Shown one piece after another: positions 30,187 to 39,800 of a DNA stretch of 64,000 nucleotides. Position 1 is the first letter of the stretch, and every line of letters starts with the position of its first letter. The notes beneath the pieces were generated by a model. That model did not search any database and was not told the DNA's origin. It saw only the letters and a list, made by a program, of their open reading frames with translations. This DNA comes from Ancylobacter tetraedralis (lineage in GTDB: Bacteria > Pseudomonadota > Alphaproteobacteria > Rhizobiales > Xanthobacteraceae): positions 164,739 to 228,738 of the forward strand of contig NZ_JACICD010000007.1 of NCBI RefSeq assembly GCF_014195655.1, in the 5' to 3' direction. The position numbers were made by a program, and so were the translations under genes.

Positions 30187-30438
30187 ATGGAAGACGCACA
30201 GATTGGTTGGATCGCCGCCATCATCATCGGTGGCTTGGCGGGGTGGATCGCCTCCTCGATCATGAAGACCGGTACCGGCATTTTACTCAACATCGTTCTC
30301 GGCATCATCGGTGCTTCCGTCGCAAGCTTTCTGTTCGGCTTTCTCGGCGTGGGATTTGGCGGCTGGGTCGGGTATCTCATCGCCGGCGTGATTGGCGCCT
30401 GCATCCTCATCTGGCTGGTGCGGGCCATACGCGGCTAG
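30187..30438 (+). CDS. GlsB/YeaQ/YmgE family stress-response membrane protein
   Basis: This 83-residue protein has three hydrophobic helices rich in glycine. The family pattern is visible in GWIAAIIIGGLAGWIASSIM, ILLNIVLGIIGASVASFLFG and the C-terminal YLIAGVIGACILIWLVRAIRG. Members are often stress-induced, but the function is not established. The ATG at 30187 begins the conserved part. Confidence 0.88.
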   Translation: MEDAQIGWIAAIIIGGLAGWIASSIMKTGTGILLNIVLGIIGASVASFLFGFLGVGFGGWVGYLIAGVIGACILIWLVRAIRG

Positions 30439-30748
30439 ACGTGCGCCGATCTGGCCGTCGTGCAATCAGGTCCGCCACGCGTTTTCGATCAATAATTTAG
30501 AGCCGGATCCGATCCGTTTGGTTCAGCCGGATCGGATCCGGCTTTATGCGTGTGCGATGAACCGCCGCTTGGAACCGCCATTTGGAAGCGCCGCTTGCCG
30601 CAAAGGCGGGAGGCGCTTTCTCGCTCGTTCGTATTGCCACGACCGAGGCGGCTTCCCGCAAGGCGTTCCGGCGGGCGTGCCTGTCGGGATGGGGATGCGG
30701 AGGCGTCTCTTAACACGGTGGAAACCACAATGACCGCCTAATGCCCCC
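30439..30748. other. intergenic region with a strong palindrome, no gene seen
   Basis: These 310 bp separate the YeaQ-like gene and the Wzz/BY-kinase-like gene. The only clear structure is the palindrome at 30501-30543. The rest is open in several frames but shows no recognisable protein. Confidence 0.5.
30501..30543. repeat. 15-bp perfect inverted repeat
   Basis: AGCCGGATCCGATCC (30501-30515) is the exact reverse complement of 30529-30543, with a 13-base loop. A short TTTA follows on the plus strand. It could terminate the YeaQ-like transcript. It also resembles GGATCCG-rich intergenic palindromes I associate with Rhizobiales chromosomes, but no second copy is seen in this window. Confidence 0.6.
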
Positions 30749-32218
30749 ATGATGCATGAGGGCAACAAGGCGGACGAGGCGGCGGCCGAGGGGGCGCCGG
30801 AGCAGGCGCTCGCCGCCGCGCCGGCGGCTGTCCGCGACCCTCTCCCGTCCGGGAGCGGCGATGGGGCGGCGCTCGCAAGCCCGCGCCCCGGACTCGCCGG
30901 CTGGCGCCGCCATCTCGCGCTGCCGGCGCTCATTGGTCTGCTGGCCGGCGGCGCCTGCCTCGTCATGGTGACGCCGCGCTATCTCGCGCAGACCCTGCTC
31001 TCGGCGGATATCCGCCCGGCCGATGGTCTCGGCAGCCGCGCACAGATCATTTCCTCGCGTGAATTCGCCCGGCAGATCCTGATCGACAACGCGCTGACCG
31101 TGCGCCTCGCCAATATGGGCGGCATGGCGGATGGTGCGACGGGCTCCTCCGATGCCGCGGCCCTGCGAGCTGTGGAGCAGGGCCTCACCGTCACCGATCG
31201 CCGTGATGGGACGACAGCGGTGTCCTTCGTGGCCAGCGATGCCGCGCTCGCCACCGATGTGGCCAATGCGTTCGCGGAAGGCTATGTGCGGCTGCGTCAG
31301 GCCAAGGCCGCCTTCAACATGGAGCCGGGGGGGCCGATATCGACCGGTCCCCGGCTGGCGGCGCGGGCCGAACTCGCCTCGGCCCTGCCGCCCACGCGCG
31401 GCGCGGCCACGCTTCTCGCGGCCCTCGCGGGGTTCGGCATGACGCTGGCCGGCCAGACACTGCTACGCCGCCGCCGCGCGGTCATTGCCCGGCCCACCCC
31501 GCAGGTAAGCGCACCCGAGCTTCCCGCGTCGGGCCTCGTGCAGCACCTGCCGTGGATCGGTGGCGAAACGCTCGATTTCGATGATGGCGAGGAGCCGGTG
31601 CCGCGTCGTCGCCTTTCGCGCGATGGCGAACTGGCGGATCTCGCCCGCCTGGTCGAACTGCGCGGGGAAGCCGCGCGCCTCGTGGTGGTGACGGGCGCCG
31701 CGCCCGATGACGGAATCGCCCGCTGCGCGCTGGCGCTCGGCCGCGCCCTCGCCTCGACCGAGCGGCGGGTGGTGATCGTGTGCCTGGATGTCGCCGCGTC
31801 GCCGCTCGACGAACTGACCGACGATCCGCGCGCGCCGGGGCTCACCGATCTGCTATTCGGCGTCGCCAGCTTCTCGGACGCCATCCATCGCGAACCGACC
31901 TCGCGCTGTCATGTGATTCCGCCCGGCCGTGGCGCCCGCGAGGCCGATGGCCTGGTGGCCGCCGACCGGCTGGTGCTCATCCTGCGCGCGCTGGAACAGA
32001 CCTATGACCATGTGGTGGTCGCCGCACCACCGCTGGGTCCGTGCGAGGGCGCGCAGCGCATCGCCGCGCTGAAGCCGACCGTCATCCTCGTGACCCGGCC
32101 GGGCGGGGCCGCCACCGACGCGGTACAGGCCTTCGATGAACTTGCCGAGCAGGGTTTCGGCGAGATCGCCATGGTGACGTTCGCCGTGCCCGCGCCGCAC
32201 CTGCAGCGGGCGGCGTGA
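30749..32218 (+). CDS. Wzz/BY-kinase-like protein with a degenerate nucleotide site
   Basis: The 489-residue layout resembles polysaccharide co-polymerases fused to a BY-kinase. There is a first membrane segment near residues 52-74, a short periplasmic part with a Wzz-like IISSREFARQILIDNAL, a second membrane segment near 222-242, and a P-loop-like domain from about 300. In that domain the Walker A lysine and Thr/Ser are replaced: G316 to A324 reads GAAPDDGIA instead of GxxPxxGKT. The Walker B aspartate is also lost (VVVAAPPLG where IIIDTPP is usual), and no C-terminal tyrosine cluster exists. It is probably a non-kinase paralog with an unknown structural or regulatory role. No polysaccharide genes are nearby. 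Confidence 0.7.
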   Translation: MMHEGNKADEAAAEGAPEQALAAAPAAVRDPLPSGSGDGAALASPRPGLAGWRRHLALPALIGLLAGGACLVMVTPRYLAQTLLSADIRPADGLGSRAQIISSREFARQILIDNALTVRLANMGGMADGATGSSDAAALRAVEQGLTVTDRRDGTTAVSFVASDAALATDVANAFAEGYVRLRQAKAAFNMEPGGPISTGPRLAARAELASALPPTRGAATLLAALAGFGMTLAGQTLLRRRRAVIARPTPQVSAPELPASGLVQHLPWIGGETLDFDDGEEPVPRRRLSRDGELADLARLVELRGEAARLVVVTGAAPDDGIARCALALGRALASTERRVVIVCLDVAASPLDELTDDPRAPGLTDLLFGVASFSDAIHREPTSRCHVIPPGRGAREADGLVAADRLVLILRALEQTYDHVVVAAPPLGPCEGAQRIAALKPTVILVTRPGGAATDAVQAFDELAEQGFGEIAMVTFAVPAPHLQRAA

Positions 32219-32223
32219 GCCGT

Positions 32224-32466
32224 CTACAGGCTCTCCGGCCGCCGGTCATATTTCAGCATCCAGCCGATCAGCCATCCGGCCGGCAGCACCCATCCGGTCC
32301 CGAGAAGGACATAGGCGACGAACTGCCAGAAGCCGGGCAGTGTGGTGACGCGTCCCTGGGCCAGCGCCATGGCGCCCAGTGCCCATGTCACAACGAGAAC
32401 CACCAACGCCACCGTGCCGATGAACTTGCGCAGGCGGGGCGGCAGGCGGGAACCGTGATCGGCCAT
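32224..32466 (-). CDS. DUF2842 family small membrane protein
   Basis: This 80-residue protein has two transmembrane helices ([21 protein letters not shown] and [21 protein letters not shown]) and ends [12 protein letters not shown]. This matches the DUF2842 family, which is found mainly in alphaproteobacteria and has no assigned function. The ATG at 32466 starts at the family N-terminus; longer frames upstream lack support. It is divergent from the heme A synthase gene. Confidence 0.8.
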   Translation of the reverse strand: MADHGSRLPPRLRKFIGTVALVVLVVTWALGAMALAQGRVTTLPGFWQFVAYVLLGTGWVLPAGWLIGWMLKYDRRPESL

Positions 32467-32693
32467 GGGCGGGTCTCCGGCGGACGGATGGGCTCGAACG
32501 GGACGCGGCGGGACGGGACGGGACAAAGAGTCCCGTTGCGCGCGCGATGCGGCCTCTATATCGCTGGCCGCGCCGGGGGGGAAGCGGCCCGGCGGATAAC
32601 GCGTCAGCGCGGCGCGCGGGAAGCGAAGGACCGGCGCGAACGCGGCAGGCGATTGCCGCCGCACCGGTGTGCGCCGTCGCAAGGAGTGCAGGC

Positions 32694-33782
32694 ATGGCCT
32701 CGGATCCCACCACACTCGATCAACGCTCCACACAGCCGATCGCCTCGGCCGGTGCCGGCACGCGGGCGGACAGGCTGCGACCGGTGCGGGGCTGGCTCTA
32801 CCTCGTGGCGGCGATGATCGTGCTCATGGTCGTGGTCGGCGGTGCGACGCGGCTGACCGAATCGGGCCTCTCCATCACCGAGTGGAAGCCGGTGACAGGC
32901 ATCTTGCCGCCGCTCGGCACGGCTGCCTGGCAGGCCGAGTTCGAGAAATACCAGCAGATTCCGCAATATCGCGAACTCAACCAGGGGATGAGCCTCGCGG
33001 CGTTCCAGTACATTTTCTGGTGGGAATGGGGGCACCGGCTGCTCGGCCGGCTGATCGGCTTCGTCTTCCTGCTGCCGTTCCTCTTCTTCCTGTGGCGCGG
33101 GCGGATCGACCGGGCGCTCGGCTGGAAACTGGCCGGGCTGTTCGCGCTTGGCGGGCTGCAGGGCGCGGTCGGCTGGTGGATGGTGGCGTCCGGCCTCGTC
33201 AACCGGGTCGATGTCAGCCAGTACCGGCTGGCGACGCATCTTACGCTCGCCTGCATCATCCTGTCCGCCACCGTGGCGGTCGCCATCTCTCTCAAGCCTC
33301 CGCGCGACACTCGCGCCGCGCCGGACTGGCTGCGCAGCTATGGGCGGCTGTTCTTCGCGGTGGTGCTGCTGCAGATTTTTCTCGGCGGGCTGGTCGCCGG
33401 GCTCGATGCCGGCCTGACCTACACGACCTGGCCGTTGATGGACGGGCATATCGTTCCGCCGATCGGCAATCTGTTCATCCAGCATCCGGCCTGGCGGAAT
33501 CTGTTCGAGAACGTGCTCACCGTGCAGTTCAACCACCGCATGGTGGCCTACCTCCTGTTCGCGCTGGCCATCGGGCAGTGGCTCAGCGCGCGGCGTGTCG
33601 GCGGCGCGGTGGGCCGTCGGGCGCTTCTGCTCCTCGCCCTGGTGGCGGCGCAGGGGTGCCTGGGCATCCTGACGCTGCTCCATCAGGTGCCGCTCGACCT
33701 CGCGCTCGCCCACCAGTTCGGCGCGACCCTCGTGCTGATCGTGGCGACGGTGAACATCGTGCGGCTCGGCGAGGCGCGCTGA
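32694..33782 (+). CDS. ctaA: heme A synthase (COX15/CtaA)
   Basis: The enzyme oxidises heme O to heme A for cytochrome c oxidase. The 362-residue protein has eight hydrophobic helices. Conserved motifs are [21 protein letters not shown], the heme-ligand region [33 protein letters not shown] and [13 protein letters not shown], which together carry the conserved histidines. It belongs to the longer alphaproteobacterial/mitochondrial COX15 type. The ATG at 32694 follows AAGGAG at 32681-32686. No other oxidase genes are in the window. Confidence 0.94.
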   Translation: MASDPTTLDQRSTQPIASAGAGTRADRLRPVRGWLYLVAAMIVLMVVVGGATRLTESGLSITEWKPVTGILPPLGTAAWQAEFEKYQQIPQYRELNQGMSLAAFQYIFWWEWGHRLLGRLIGFVFLLPFLFFLWRGRIDRALGWKLAGLFALGGLQGAVGWWMVASGLVNRVDVSQYRLATHLTLACIILSATVAVAISLKPPRDTRAAPDWLRSYGRLFFAVVLLQIFLGGLVAGLDAGLTYTTWPLMDGHIVPPIGNLFIQHPAWRNLFENVLTVQFNHRMVAYLLFALAIGQWLSARRVGGAVGRRALLLLALVAAQGCLGILTLLHQVPLDLALAHQFGATLVLIVATVNIVRLGEAR

Positions 33783-34586
33783 CGGCCTGACCGAAGCGAA
33801 GGGGGCGCGACACGTCGAGTTCGATCCAGCGCGACCTAGCGGAAGCGAGACCGTGGGGTTGAACTGGTCCGCTCCCCCGAGCCGGGCGGCGCTTGATCCG
33901 GCATTGCGGAATCGGCACTCCGCGAGATCGGCGCTTATTCCAGCTTGGCAAGCTTGGCATCAAGGGTGTCGGCCGTTCCGCGCAGCGGGGCCGCCTCCTG
34001 GCGTCTCCTTGGCTATCGCGAGTTCCAAACCTGTCTGAAGAACCTTCAGACAACGTCACCCCGGCCGCAACCGGAGGCGGAGATCCGGGATCCCCGCCCG
34101 AATCGCGCATCACGATTCTGGACATGGCTTGGCTGGAGACGGCCTGGCTGGAGACGGTCTGGCTGGAGACGGTCTGGCTGGAGACGGTCTGGCTGGAGAC
34201 GGTCTGGCTGGAGATGGCCTGCGCTGATTCCGGCATGACGCGAGTAGGAGGCGGTAAAACGAGGCTATCGAGGTGTTTGTCTCGACGCGTGGTTGCACGC
34301 CAAGCGACAGCCGCCTCGCTCGAAACGCTCCCGTTGCCGCGCCATCGGCTCGCCGCTCAATGGGACCGCCGGGAAACGGCGGATCGGCAAGCCCGATCCG
34401 GTTGCCACCACGGCGACCATCCCCAATTCCCGGGAAATGCGGTTTCCGCCGCCGCGCTCGGACGGTTCGACCGCCCGACTTTCCATTTCGGCAGACATCG
34501 TGTCCGCCGCCGTCCCGCGAACCACGAACGCGCTCGCCCCGGCGTAGGGGAGCGCTGAAACTGTGCCTCCCCCGTCCCTGGCCCGG
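33783..34586. other. 804-bp gene-poor gap with repeats
   Basis: No supported gene lies between ctaA and the 3' end of uvrA. A small hairpin at 34032-34052 (9-bp stem TGTCTGAAG, AAC loop) is followed by a degenerate CCCGG...CCGGG palindrome near 34057-34092 and by the 15-bp tandem repeat at 34130-34219. Frames stay open on both strands (for example 33893-34558 plus and 34265-34525 minus) but match nothing I recognise. It may be an eroded accessory segment. Confidence 0.5.
34130..34219. repeat. six tandem copies of a 15-bp unit
   Basis: The unit is TGGCTGGAGACGGTC. Four central copies (34145-34204) are identical; the first and last copies carry single or double changes near their ends. The period is a multiple of three, so each strand reads an open repeat (WLETV on plus), but no surrounding gene is supported. 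Confidence 0.9.
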
Positions 34587-37490
34587 CTATTCCGCCGCGG
34601 TGCGCGGCTTCATCGGCCGGCGTGCCAGCACATCGGCGAGGAAGCGGCCGGTATGGCTGCGCTCGGTCGTGGCGATGACCTCCGGTGGTCCGACCGCGAC
34701 GATCTCGCCGCCGCCGTCGCCGCCCTCGGGGCCGAGGTCGATCACCCAGTCGGCGGTCTTGATGACCTCGAGATTATGCTCGATCACCACCACCGTATTA
34801 CCCTGCTCGACCAGTTCGTGCAGCACTTCCAGCAGTTTGGCAACATCGGCGAAATGCAGGCCGGTGGTCGGCTCGTCGAGGATGTAGAGCGTGCGCCCGG
34901 TGGCACGGCGCGACAGCTCCTTGGAGAGCTTCACGCGCTGCGCCTCGCCGCCCGAGAGCGTGTTGGCCTGCTGGCCGACCTTGATATAGTCGAGCCCGAC
35001 GCGCGACAGCGTTTCCAGCTTCTCGCGCACCGCCGGCACCGCCTTGAAGAACTCCGCCCCTTCCTCGACCGTCATGTCGAGCACGTCGGCGATGGACTTG
35101 TTCTTGAAGGCGACTTCCAGCGTCTCTCGATTATAGCGCTTGCCCTTGCACACGTCGCAGGTGACGTAGACATCCGGCAGGAAGTGCATCTCGATCTTGA
35201 TGACGCCGTCGCCCTGGCACGCCTCGCAGCGCCCGCCCTTCACGTTGAACGAGAAGCGCCCCGGCCCATAGCCGCGCGCCTTGGCCTCGGGCAGGCCGGC
35301 GAACCACTCGCGGATCGGCGTGAAGGCACCGGTATAGGTCGCCGGATTCGAGCGCGGCGTGCGGCCGATCGGCGACTGGTCGATATCGATCACCTTGTCG
35401 AGATGTTCCAGCCCCTCCAGCCCGTCATGCGGCGCCGGCGGCTCGGACGCGCCGTTCAGCCGCCGCGCCACCGCCTTGTAGAGCGTGTCGATGAGCAGGG
35501 TCGACTTGCCGCCGCCCGAGACGCCGGTGACGGCGGTGAACAGGCCGAGCGGAATCGAGGCCGTGACATTCTTCAGATTGTTGCCGCGCGCATTCACCAC
35601 CCGCAGCATCCGCTTGGGGTTGGGCTTGCGGCGCTTGGGTACCGGCACGGTGAGTTCACCGGTCAGGTATTTGCCCGTGAGCGAATTCGGGTTGGCGAGG
35701 ATTTCCTGCGGCGTGCCCTGGGCGACGATACGCCCGCCATGCACGCCCGCGCCGGGGCCTACATCCACGACATAATCGGCGGCGAGAATCGCGTCTTCGT
35801 CATGCTCGACCACCACAACCGTGTTGCCGAGGTCGCGCAGCCGCTTGAGCGTGCCGAGCAGGCGCTCATTGTCGCGTTGGTGCAGGCCGATGGAGGGCTC
35901 GTCCAGCACGTAGAGAACGCCGGTCAGGCCCGATCCGATCTGCGAGGCGAGGCGGATGCGCTGGCTCTCGCCGCCAGACAGCGTGCCGGAGGCGCGGGCG
36001 AGCGTCAGATAATCCAGCCCCACATCGAGCAGGAAGGCGAGGCGCTCGCGAATCTCCTTGAGGATGCGGACGGCGATCTCGTTCTGCTTGTCGGTGAGCC
36101 GGGCGGGCAGATCGGTGAACCATGCCAGCGCGTGGCGCACGGAAAGCTGCGCCGACTGGCCGATGTGATGGCCGGCGATCTTCACCGCCAGCGCCTCGGG
36201 CTTCAGCCGATAGCCATGGCAGGCGGCGCAGGGCACGGCGGAGAAATACTTGCCGATCTCCTCGCGCGCCCAGTCGCTCTCGGTCTCGCGCCAGCGCCGC
36301 TCCAGATTGGTGACGATGCCTTCAAAGGTCTTGGATGTCTCGTAGGCGCGCATGCCGTCGTCATAGACGAAGCGGATCGCCTCCGAACCGGAACCGTGCA
36401 GGATCACGTCCTGCGCCTTGGCCGGCAGGTCCGCCCACGGCACGCTCAGCTTGAAGCCGTAATGACGGGCCAGCGCATCGAGCGTCTGGCCGTAATAGGG
36501 CGACGAGGACTTGGCCCACGGGGCCAGAGCGCCCTGCTTCAGCGAGCGCGCCTTGTCCGGCACCACGAGGTCCGGGTCAATCTTGCTCTCATGGCCGAGC
36601 CCGTCGCAGACCGGGCAGGCGCCGAACGGGTTGTTGAAGGAGAACAGCCGCGGCTCGATCTCGGAAATCGTGAAGCCGGAGACCGGGCAGGCGAACTTCT
36701 CCGAGAACAGGATGCGGCGCGCCTCGCCATTCTCTTCCCGCTCGTCGGCGAATTCCAGCACGGCGATGCCGTCGGCGAGCCCGAGCGCGGTCTCCAGCGA
36801 ATCCGCGAGGCGCCCGGCGATATCGCCCCGCACCACCAGCCGGTCGACCACCACGTCGATGTCGTGCTTGAACTTCTTGTCCAGCGCGGGCGCGTCGGCG
36901 ATCTCGTGGAACTCGCCGTCGATCTTGACGCGCTGGAAGCCCTTTTTCTGAAACTCGGCAAGTTCCTTGCGATATTCGCCTTTACGACCGCGCACCACGG
37001 GCGCCAGCAGGAACAGCCGGGTCTTCTCGGGCAGGGCGAGTGTGCGATCGACCATCTGGCTGACGGTCTGACTCTCGATCGGCAGACCGGTGGCGGGGGA
37101 ATAGGGCACGCCCACCCGCGCCCAGAGAAGGCGCATGTAATCGTAGATCTCGGTGACGGTGCCGACCGTCGATCGCGGGTTCTTCGAGGTGGTCTTCTGC
37201 TCGATGGAAATGGCCGGCGACAGGCCGTCGATCTGGTCGACGTCCGGCTTCTGCATCATCTCCAGGAACTGGCGCGCATAGGCCGAGAGGCTCTCGACAT
37301 AACGCCGCTGGCCCTCGGCATAGATGGTGTCGAAGGCAAGGGACGACTTGCCGGAACCCGACAGGCCCGTGAACACGACAAGGCTGTCGCGCGGGATCTC
37401 GAGGTCGACATTCTTGAGATTATGCTCGCGCGCGCCGCGAATGGTGATCGATCGCGCATCGCGGCGCGGTGAAATCGCGCGTTCCTTCAT
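34587..37490 (-). CDS. uvrA: excinuclease ABC subunit A
   Basis: UvrA recognises damage in nucleotide excision repair with UvrB. The 967-residue protein has two ABC modules. The first Walker A is [12 protein letters not shown] near residue 42, and the second is [10 protein letters not shown]. Signature motifs [16 protein letters not shown] and [16 protein letters not shown] are both intact. Zinc-binding pairs are seen at [17 protein letters not shown] and [19 protein letters not shown] small ORF lies 81 bp upstream on the same strand, and a LexA-type box lies upstream of that, so SOS induction is likely. Confidence 0.97.
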   Translation of the reverse strand: MKERAISPRRDARSITIRGAREHNLKNVDLEIPRDSLVVFTGLSGSGKSSLAFDTIYAEGQRRYVESLSAYARQFLEMMQKPDVDQIDGLSPAISIEQKTTSKNPRSTVGTVTEIYDYMRLLWARVGVPYSPATGLPIESQTVSQMVDRTLALPEKTRLFLLAPVVRGRKGEYRKELAEFQKKGFQRVKIDGEFHEIADAPALDKKFKHDIDVVVDRLVVRGDIAGRLADSLETALGLADGIAVLEFADEREENGEARRILFSEKFACPVSGFTISEIEPRLFSFNNPFGACPVCDGLGHESKIDPDLVVPDKARSLKQGALAPWAKSSSPYYGQTLDALARHYGFKLSVPWADLPAKAQDVILHGSGSEAIRFVYDDGMRAYETSKTFEGIVTNLERRWRETESDWAREEIGKYFSAVPCAACHGYRLKPEALAVKIAGHHIGQSAQLSVRHALAWFTDLPARLTDKQNEIAVRILKEIRERLAFLLDVGLDYLTLARASGTLSGGESQRIRLASQIGSGLTGVLYVLDEPSIGLHQRDNERLLGTLKRLRDLGNTVVVVEHDEDAILAADYVVDVGPGAGVHGGRIVAQGTPQEILANPNSLTGKYLTGELTVPVPKRRKPNPKRMLRVVNARGNNLKNVTASIPLGLFTAVTGVSGGGKSTLLIDTLYKAVARRLNGASEPPAPHDGLEGLEHLDKVIDIDQSPIGRTPRSNPATYTGAFTPIREWFAGLPEAKARGYGPGRFSFNVKGGRCEACQGDGVIKIEMHFLPDVYVTCDVCKGKRYNRETLEVAFKNKSIADVLDMTVEEGAEFFKAVPAVREKLETLSRVGLDYIKVGQQANTLSGGEAQRVKLSKELSRRATGRTLYILDEPTTGLHFADVAKLLEVLHELVEQGNTVVVIEHNLEVIKTADWVIDLGPEGGDGGGEIVAVGPPEVIATTERSHTGRFLADVLARRPMKPRTAAE

Positions 37491-37571
37491 TCCGAGCTCT
37501 TCTTGCCGGTCACTTAAAACGGGCGGCTGGACGCAAACCTATCGCGGGGCGGCCGCCCGTCCCGGCGAAAC

Positions 37572-37823
37572 TCAGAAACCGTGCCACACCACGGCAAGGC
37601 CGGCGGCCACGGCAAGCCCTGCGGATACGGCCATGAACGCCCGGCGGATCATCGCCTGGCGCATATCTTCCATACGGATCGCCAAAACACGCGACTGGGC
37701 ACGGCGACGGTGGCGCGGATTGTTCATCATGGCACGACGCTCTGGTTGCTTCACGAGGTAAACATAGTGCGCGTCCCGCTCTGCGCAATCCGGTGACGGT
37801 GTATGTTGCATGGAGTTAATCAT
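37572..37823 (-). CDS. possible small single-pass membrane protein upstream of uvrA
   Basis: An 83-codon frame (52 codons if translation begins at the ATG pair at 37730) ends 81 bp before uvrA. The C-terminus is a hydrophobic helix, [19 protein letters not shown], preceded by a basic stretch with many arginines ([12 protein letters not shown]). A cytosolic basic N-terminus with a single membrane anchor is suggested. No strong Shine-Dalgarno precedes any start. The LexA-type box ends 9 bp upstream of the longest start. The family is not recognised and coding status is unproven. SOS-induced small membrane division inhibitors (Caulobacter SidA) are a comparison of setting only. Confidence 0.4.
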   Translation of the reverse strand: MINSMQHTPSPDCAERDAHYVYLVKQPERRAMMNNPRHRRRAQSRVLAIRMEDMRQAMIRRAFMAVSAGLAVAAGLAVVWHGF

Positions 37824-37831
37824 AATGTTAG

Positions 37832-37846
37832 GAACATAACAAGAAC
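37832..37846. promoter_or_regulatory. candidate LexA (SOS) box between ssb and small ORF-uvrA
   Basis: GAAC, seven bases (ATAACAA), GAAC matches the alphaproteobacterial LexA direct-repeat operator. It lies in an AT-rich island, 191 bp upstream of ssb and just upstream of the minus-strand small ORF that precedes uvrA. In E. coli uvrA and ssb also share a LexA-controlled intergenic region, which raises confidence. Confidence 0.7.
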
Positions 37847-38036
37847 GATATGCCTCGTTCGTCGCTAAAGACCCACGGTTCGGGGGAGGCGGCGGTGGGG
37901 CGAGGATGCCAAGGTGTGGACAAGGCACGGTCAGGGTGCGCGGGCGTGGCGTGCTGGGCTATAGAATGCGTCCTTTGGTGAAGGTTTGTTTGGGCAGGGC
38001 GCGCGCCGCGGCGGGCGCCGGACGTCGGAGGAGATG

Positions 38037-38615
38037 ATGGCGGGCAGCGTCAACAAGGTGATCCTGATCGGCAATCTCGGCCGCGATCCGGAAGTGCGCA
38101 CGTTCCAGAATGGCGGGCGGGTGTGCAACCTGCGCATCGCCACCTCCGAGACCTGGCGCGACAAGGCCACAAGCGAGCGCAAGGAGCGCACCGAGTGGCA
38201 CAGCGTGGTGATCTTCAACGAGAACCTGCTACGGGTTGCCGAGCAATATCTGCGCAAGGGCAGCAAGGTCTATATCGAAGGCCAGCTGGAAACCCGCAAG
38301 GCGACCGACCAGTCCGGTGGCGAGCGCTATTTCACGGAAGTGGTGCTGCGGCCTTTCCGGGGTGAGCTCACCATTCTCGACAGCCGCGGCAGCGGCGGTG
38401 GCGGCGAGGGCGGGGAAGATTTCAGCTCCGGCAGCGGCGATTTCGGTTCCGGCGGCGGCTATTCCGGTGGCGGCGGCGGGGCTGGCGGTGGCGGCTCGGG
38501 CGGGCGCTCCTTCGGCGGCGAGCGTCGGCCTGCGCCGGCGAGCGGCGGCGGAAAATTCGGCGGCGGTGGCAGCGGCGGCGGGGGCGGCGACCTCGACGAC
38601 GAGATCCCGTTCTGA
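38037..38615 (+). CDS. ssb: single-stranded DNA-binding protein
   Basis: SSB coats single-stranded DNA in replication and repair. Residues 1-110 form the OB fold, opening with [19 protein letters not shown] and including [13 protein letters not shown]. The remaining 80 residues are a glycine and serine-rich linker ending in the acidic protein-docking tip DLDDEIPF. The gene starts after a GGAGGAG run at 38027-38033; the ATG at 38034 is an equal alternative one codon earlier. It is divergent from the small ORF and uvrA. Confidence 0.97.
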   Translation: MAGSVNKVILIGNLGRDPEVRTFQNGGRVCNLRIATSETWRDKATSERKERTEWHSVVIFNENLLRVAEQYLRKGSKVYIEGQLETRKATDQSGGERYFTEVVLRPFRGELTILDSRGSGGGGEGGEDFSSGSGDFGSGGGYSGGGGGAGGGGSGGRSFGGERRPAPASGGGKFGGGGSGGGGGDLDDEIPF

Positions 38616-38632
38616 CGCGGCTTGGTGTCGAT

Positions 38633-38662
38633 GGGCGTCCCCCGAGATTGGGGGGGGCGCCC
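38633..38662. terminator. GC-rich hairpin after ssb
   Basis: An 11-bp stem (38633-38643 with 38652-38662, one G-T pair) lies 18 bp past the ssb stop, between the convergent ssb and marC genes. There is no T run, so it may be a processing or Rho-assisted stop instead of an intrinsic terminator. Confidence 0.35.
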
Positions 38663-38881
38663 AGAACGGCCGCCCGTGGCGGCTGGCGGTGGGCGGCCGA
38701 TCGCCGCTTGTCGGGCGTTGCCGATGGGGTGAGGGCTGCCGCGCAGGGCACGGGCTGTCCCGCCCGTCGAGTTCTCTCTGCGGCGACGGGCGGTGAGGAT
38801 CTTCGGCCGGCTCGTTGGTGCCGGCGTCGGCACCGGGTGCAGATCGGTCACTATCTGCCGACCGTGCCCTTCCGCGACCGG

Positions 38882-39508
38882 TCAGCCGGGGAACGAGGCG
38901 CGGATGCCGTCGATGACGAACTGCACGGCAAGCGCCGTCAGCAGCACGCCGAGCAGGCGTGAGAGAATGGCGTTGCCGGTCACGCCCAGCCAGCGGTTCA
39001 CCCGCTCGGCGGCGAGATAGACGACGAGGCAACTGGCGATCACCAGCACGGTGATGGCAAACAGCGCGGCAAGCCTGGAGGGGTCGTGCCGGGCCTCGCC
39101 GGCGAGCAGCAGCATGGCGGTGATCGCGCCCGGCCCCGCCATCAGCGGGATGGCGAGCGGAAACACGGACAGCGTGCGCAGCACCTGCGCGCGCATCTCG
39201 CCGTCCGTCGCGTCGAATTTGCGCTCGGTGCGCCGCCCGAAAACCATCTCGAACGAGATGGCGAAGAGCAGCAGGCCGCCCGCGATGCGGAAGGCCGGCA
39301 GGGTAATGCCCAGCGCGCCGAGCAGCGGCGCCCCCACCACGCCGAACAGAACCAGGATGGCGAGCGCGATGGCGCAGGAGCGCCAGGCAACCAGCCGCCG
39401 CTCCTCGGCCGACAGATCGACCGTCACTCCCAGGAAGAGCGGCGCGAGGCCGATCGGGTCGATCACGACGAGCATGGTCACGGCAGCCGAGAACACGTAG
39501 TCGAGCAT
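38882..39508 (-). CDS. MarC family integral membrane protein
   Basis: This 208-residue protein has six hydrophobic helices. MarC family features are the N-terminal FSAAVTMLVVIDPIGLAPLFLG, FRIAGGLLLFAISFEMVFG, and SVFPLAIPLMAGPGAITAMLLL. It was once thought to be a multidrug resistance pump, but the family function is unknown. The ATG at 39508 starts the first helix; the longer frame upstream is arginine-rich shadow sequence. It is divergent from gyrA across 292 bp. Confidence 0.88.
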   Translation of the reverse strand: MLDYVFSAAVTMLVVIDPIGLAPLFLGVTVDLSAEERRLVAWRSCAIALAILVLFGVVGAPLLGALGITLPAFRIAGGLLLFAISFEMVFGRRTERKFDATDGEMRAQVLRTLSVFPLAIPLMAGPGAITAMLLLAGEARHDPSRLAALFAITVLVIASCLVVYLAAERVNRWLGVTGNAILSRLLGVLLTALAVQFVIDGIRASFPG

Positions 39509-39800
39509 CGCGCAATCCCCACCCCTCCGCCCATCTGCACATGCCCCGGATCGCGGCGCAAGCGCCCGCTCGGCCTCGCGGCGAGGCGTATCCTGACACC
39601 TCATTCGACGCCGCGCGGGCAGCGCCCGGCGGCATCTTGCGCCACGCTTCCGCCACGATCGACCGCGACGGCAGGAAAAAACTTGTAACATATTGAGTTA
39701 TCGAGTGATTTCGTGACCGCAAAATGTCGTCTATGCTGGCGCGCGGGCGCGGAATCGGCTAGACAGTTGAACCTGTTCGGCAACTGCGGAAAGTGGTTCC
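39509..39800. promoter_or_regulatory. divergent marC-gyrA intergenic region with AT-rich promoter-like patch
   Basis: The patch at about 39672-39735 is AT-rich in a GC-rich setting and includes TTGTAA, 17 bases, TGATTT, a weak sigma70-like pair pointing toward gyrA. This is suggestive only. Confidence 0.3.

Noticed and set aside
34265..34525. Minus-strand frame of 86 codons downstream of uvrA
   Set aside because: It has somewhat protein-like composition but no recognised family, no clear ribosome site and no context; left as part of the gap.
33893..34558. Open plus-strand frame of 221 codons spanning the tandem repeat
   Set aside because: No recognisable motifs, no Shine-Dalgarno, arginine and histidine-rich shadow-like composition, and continued openness is common in GC-rich DNA.
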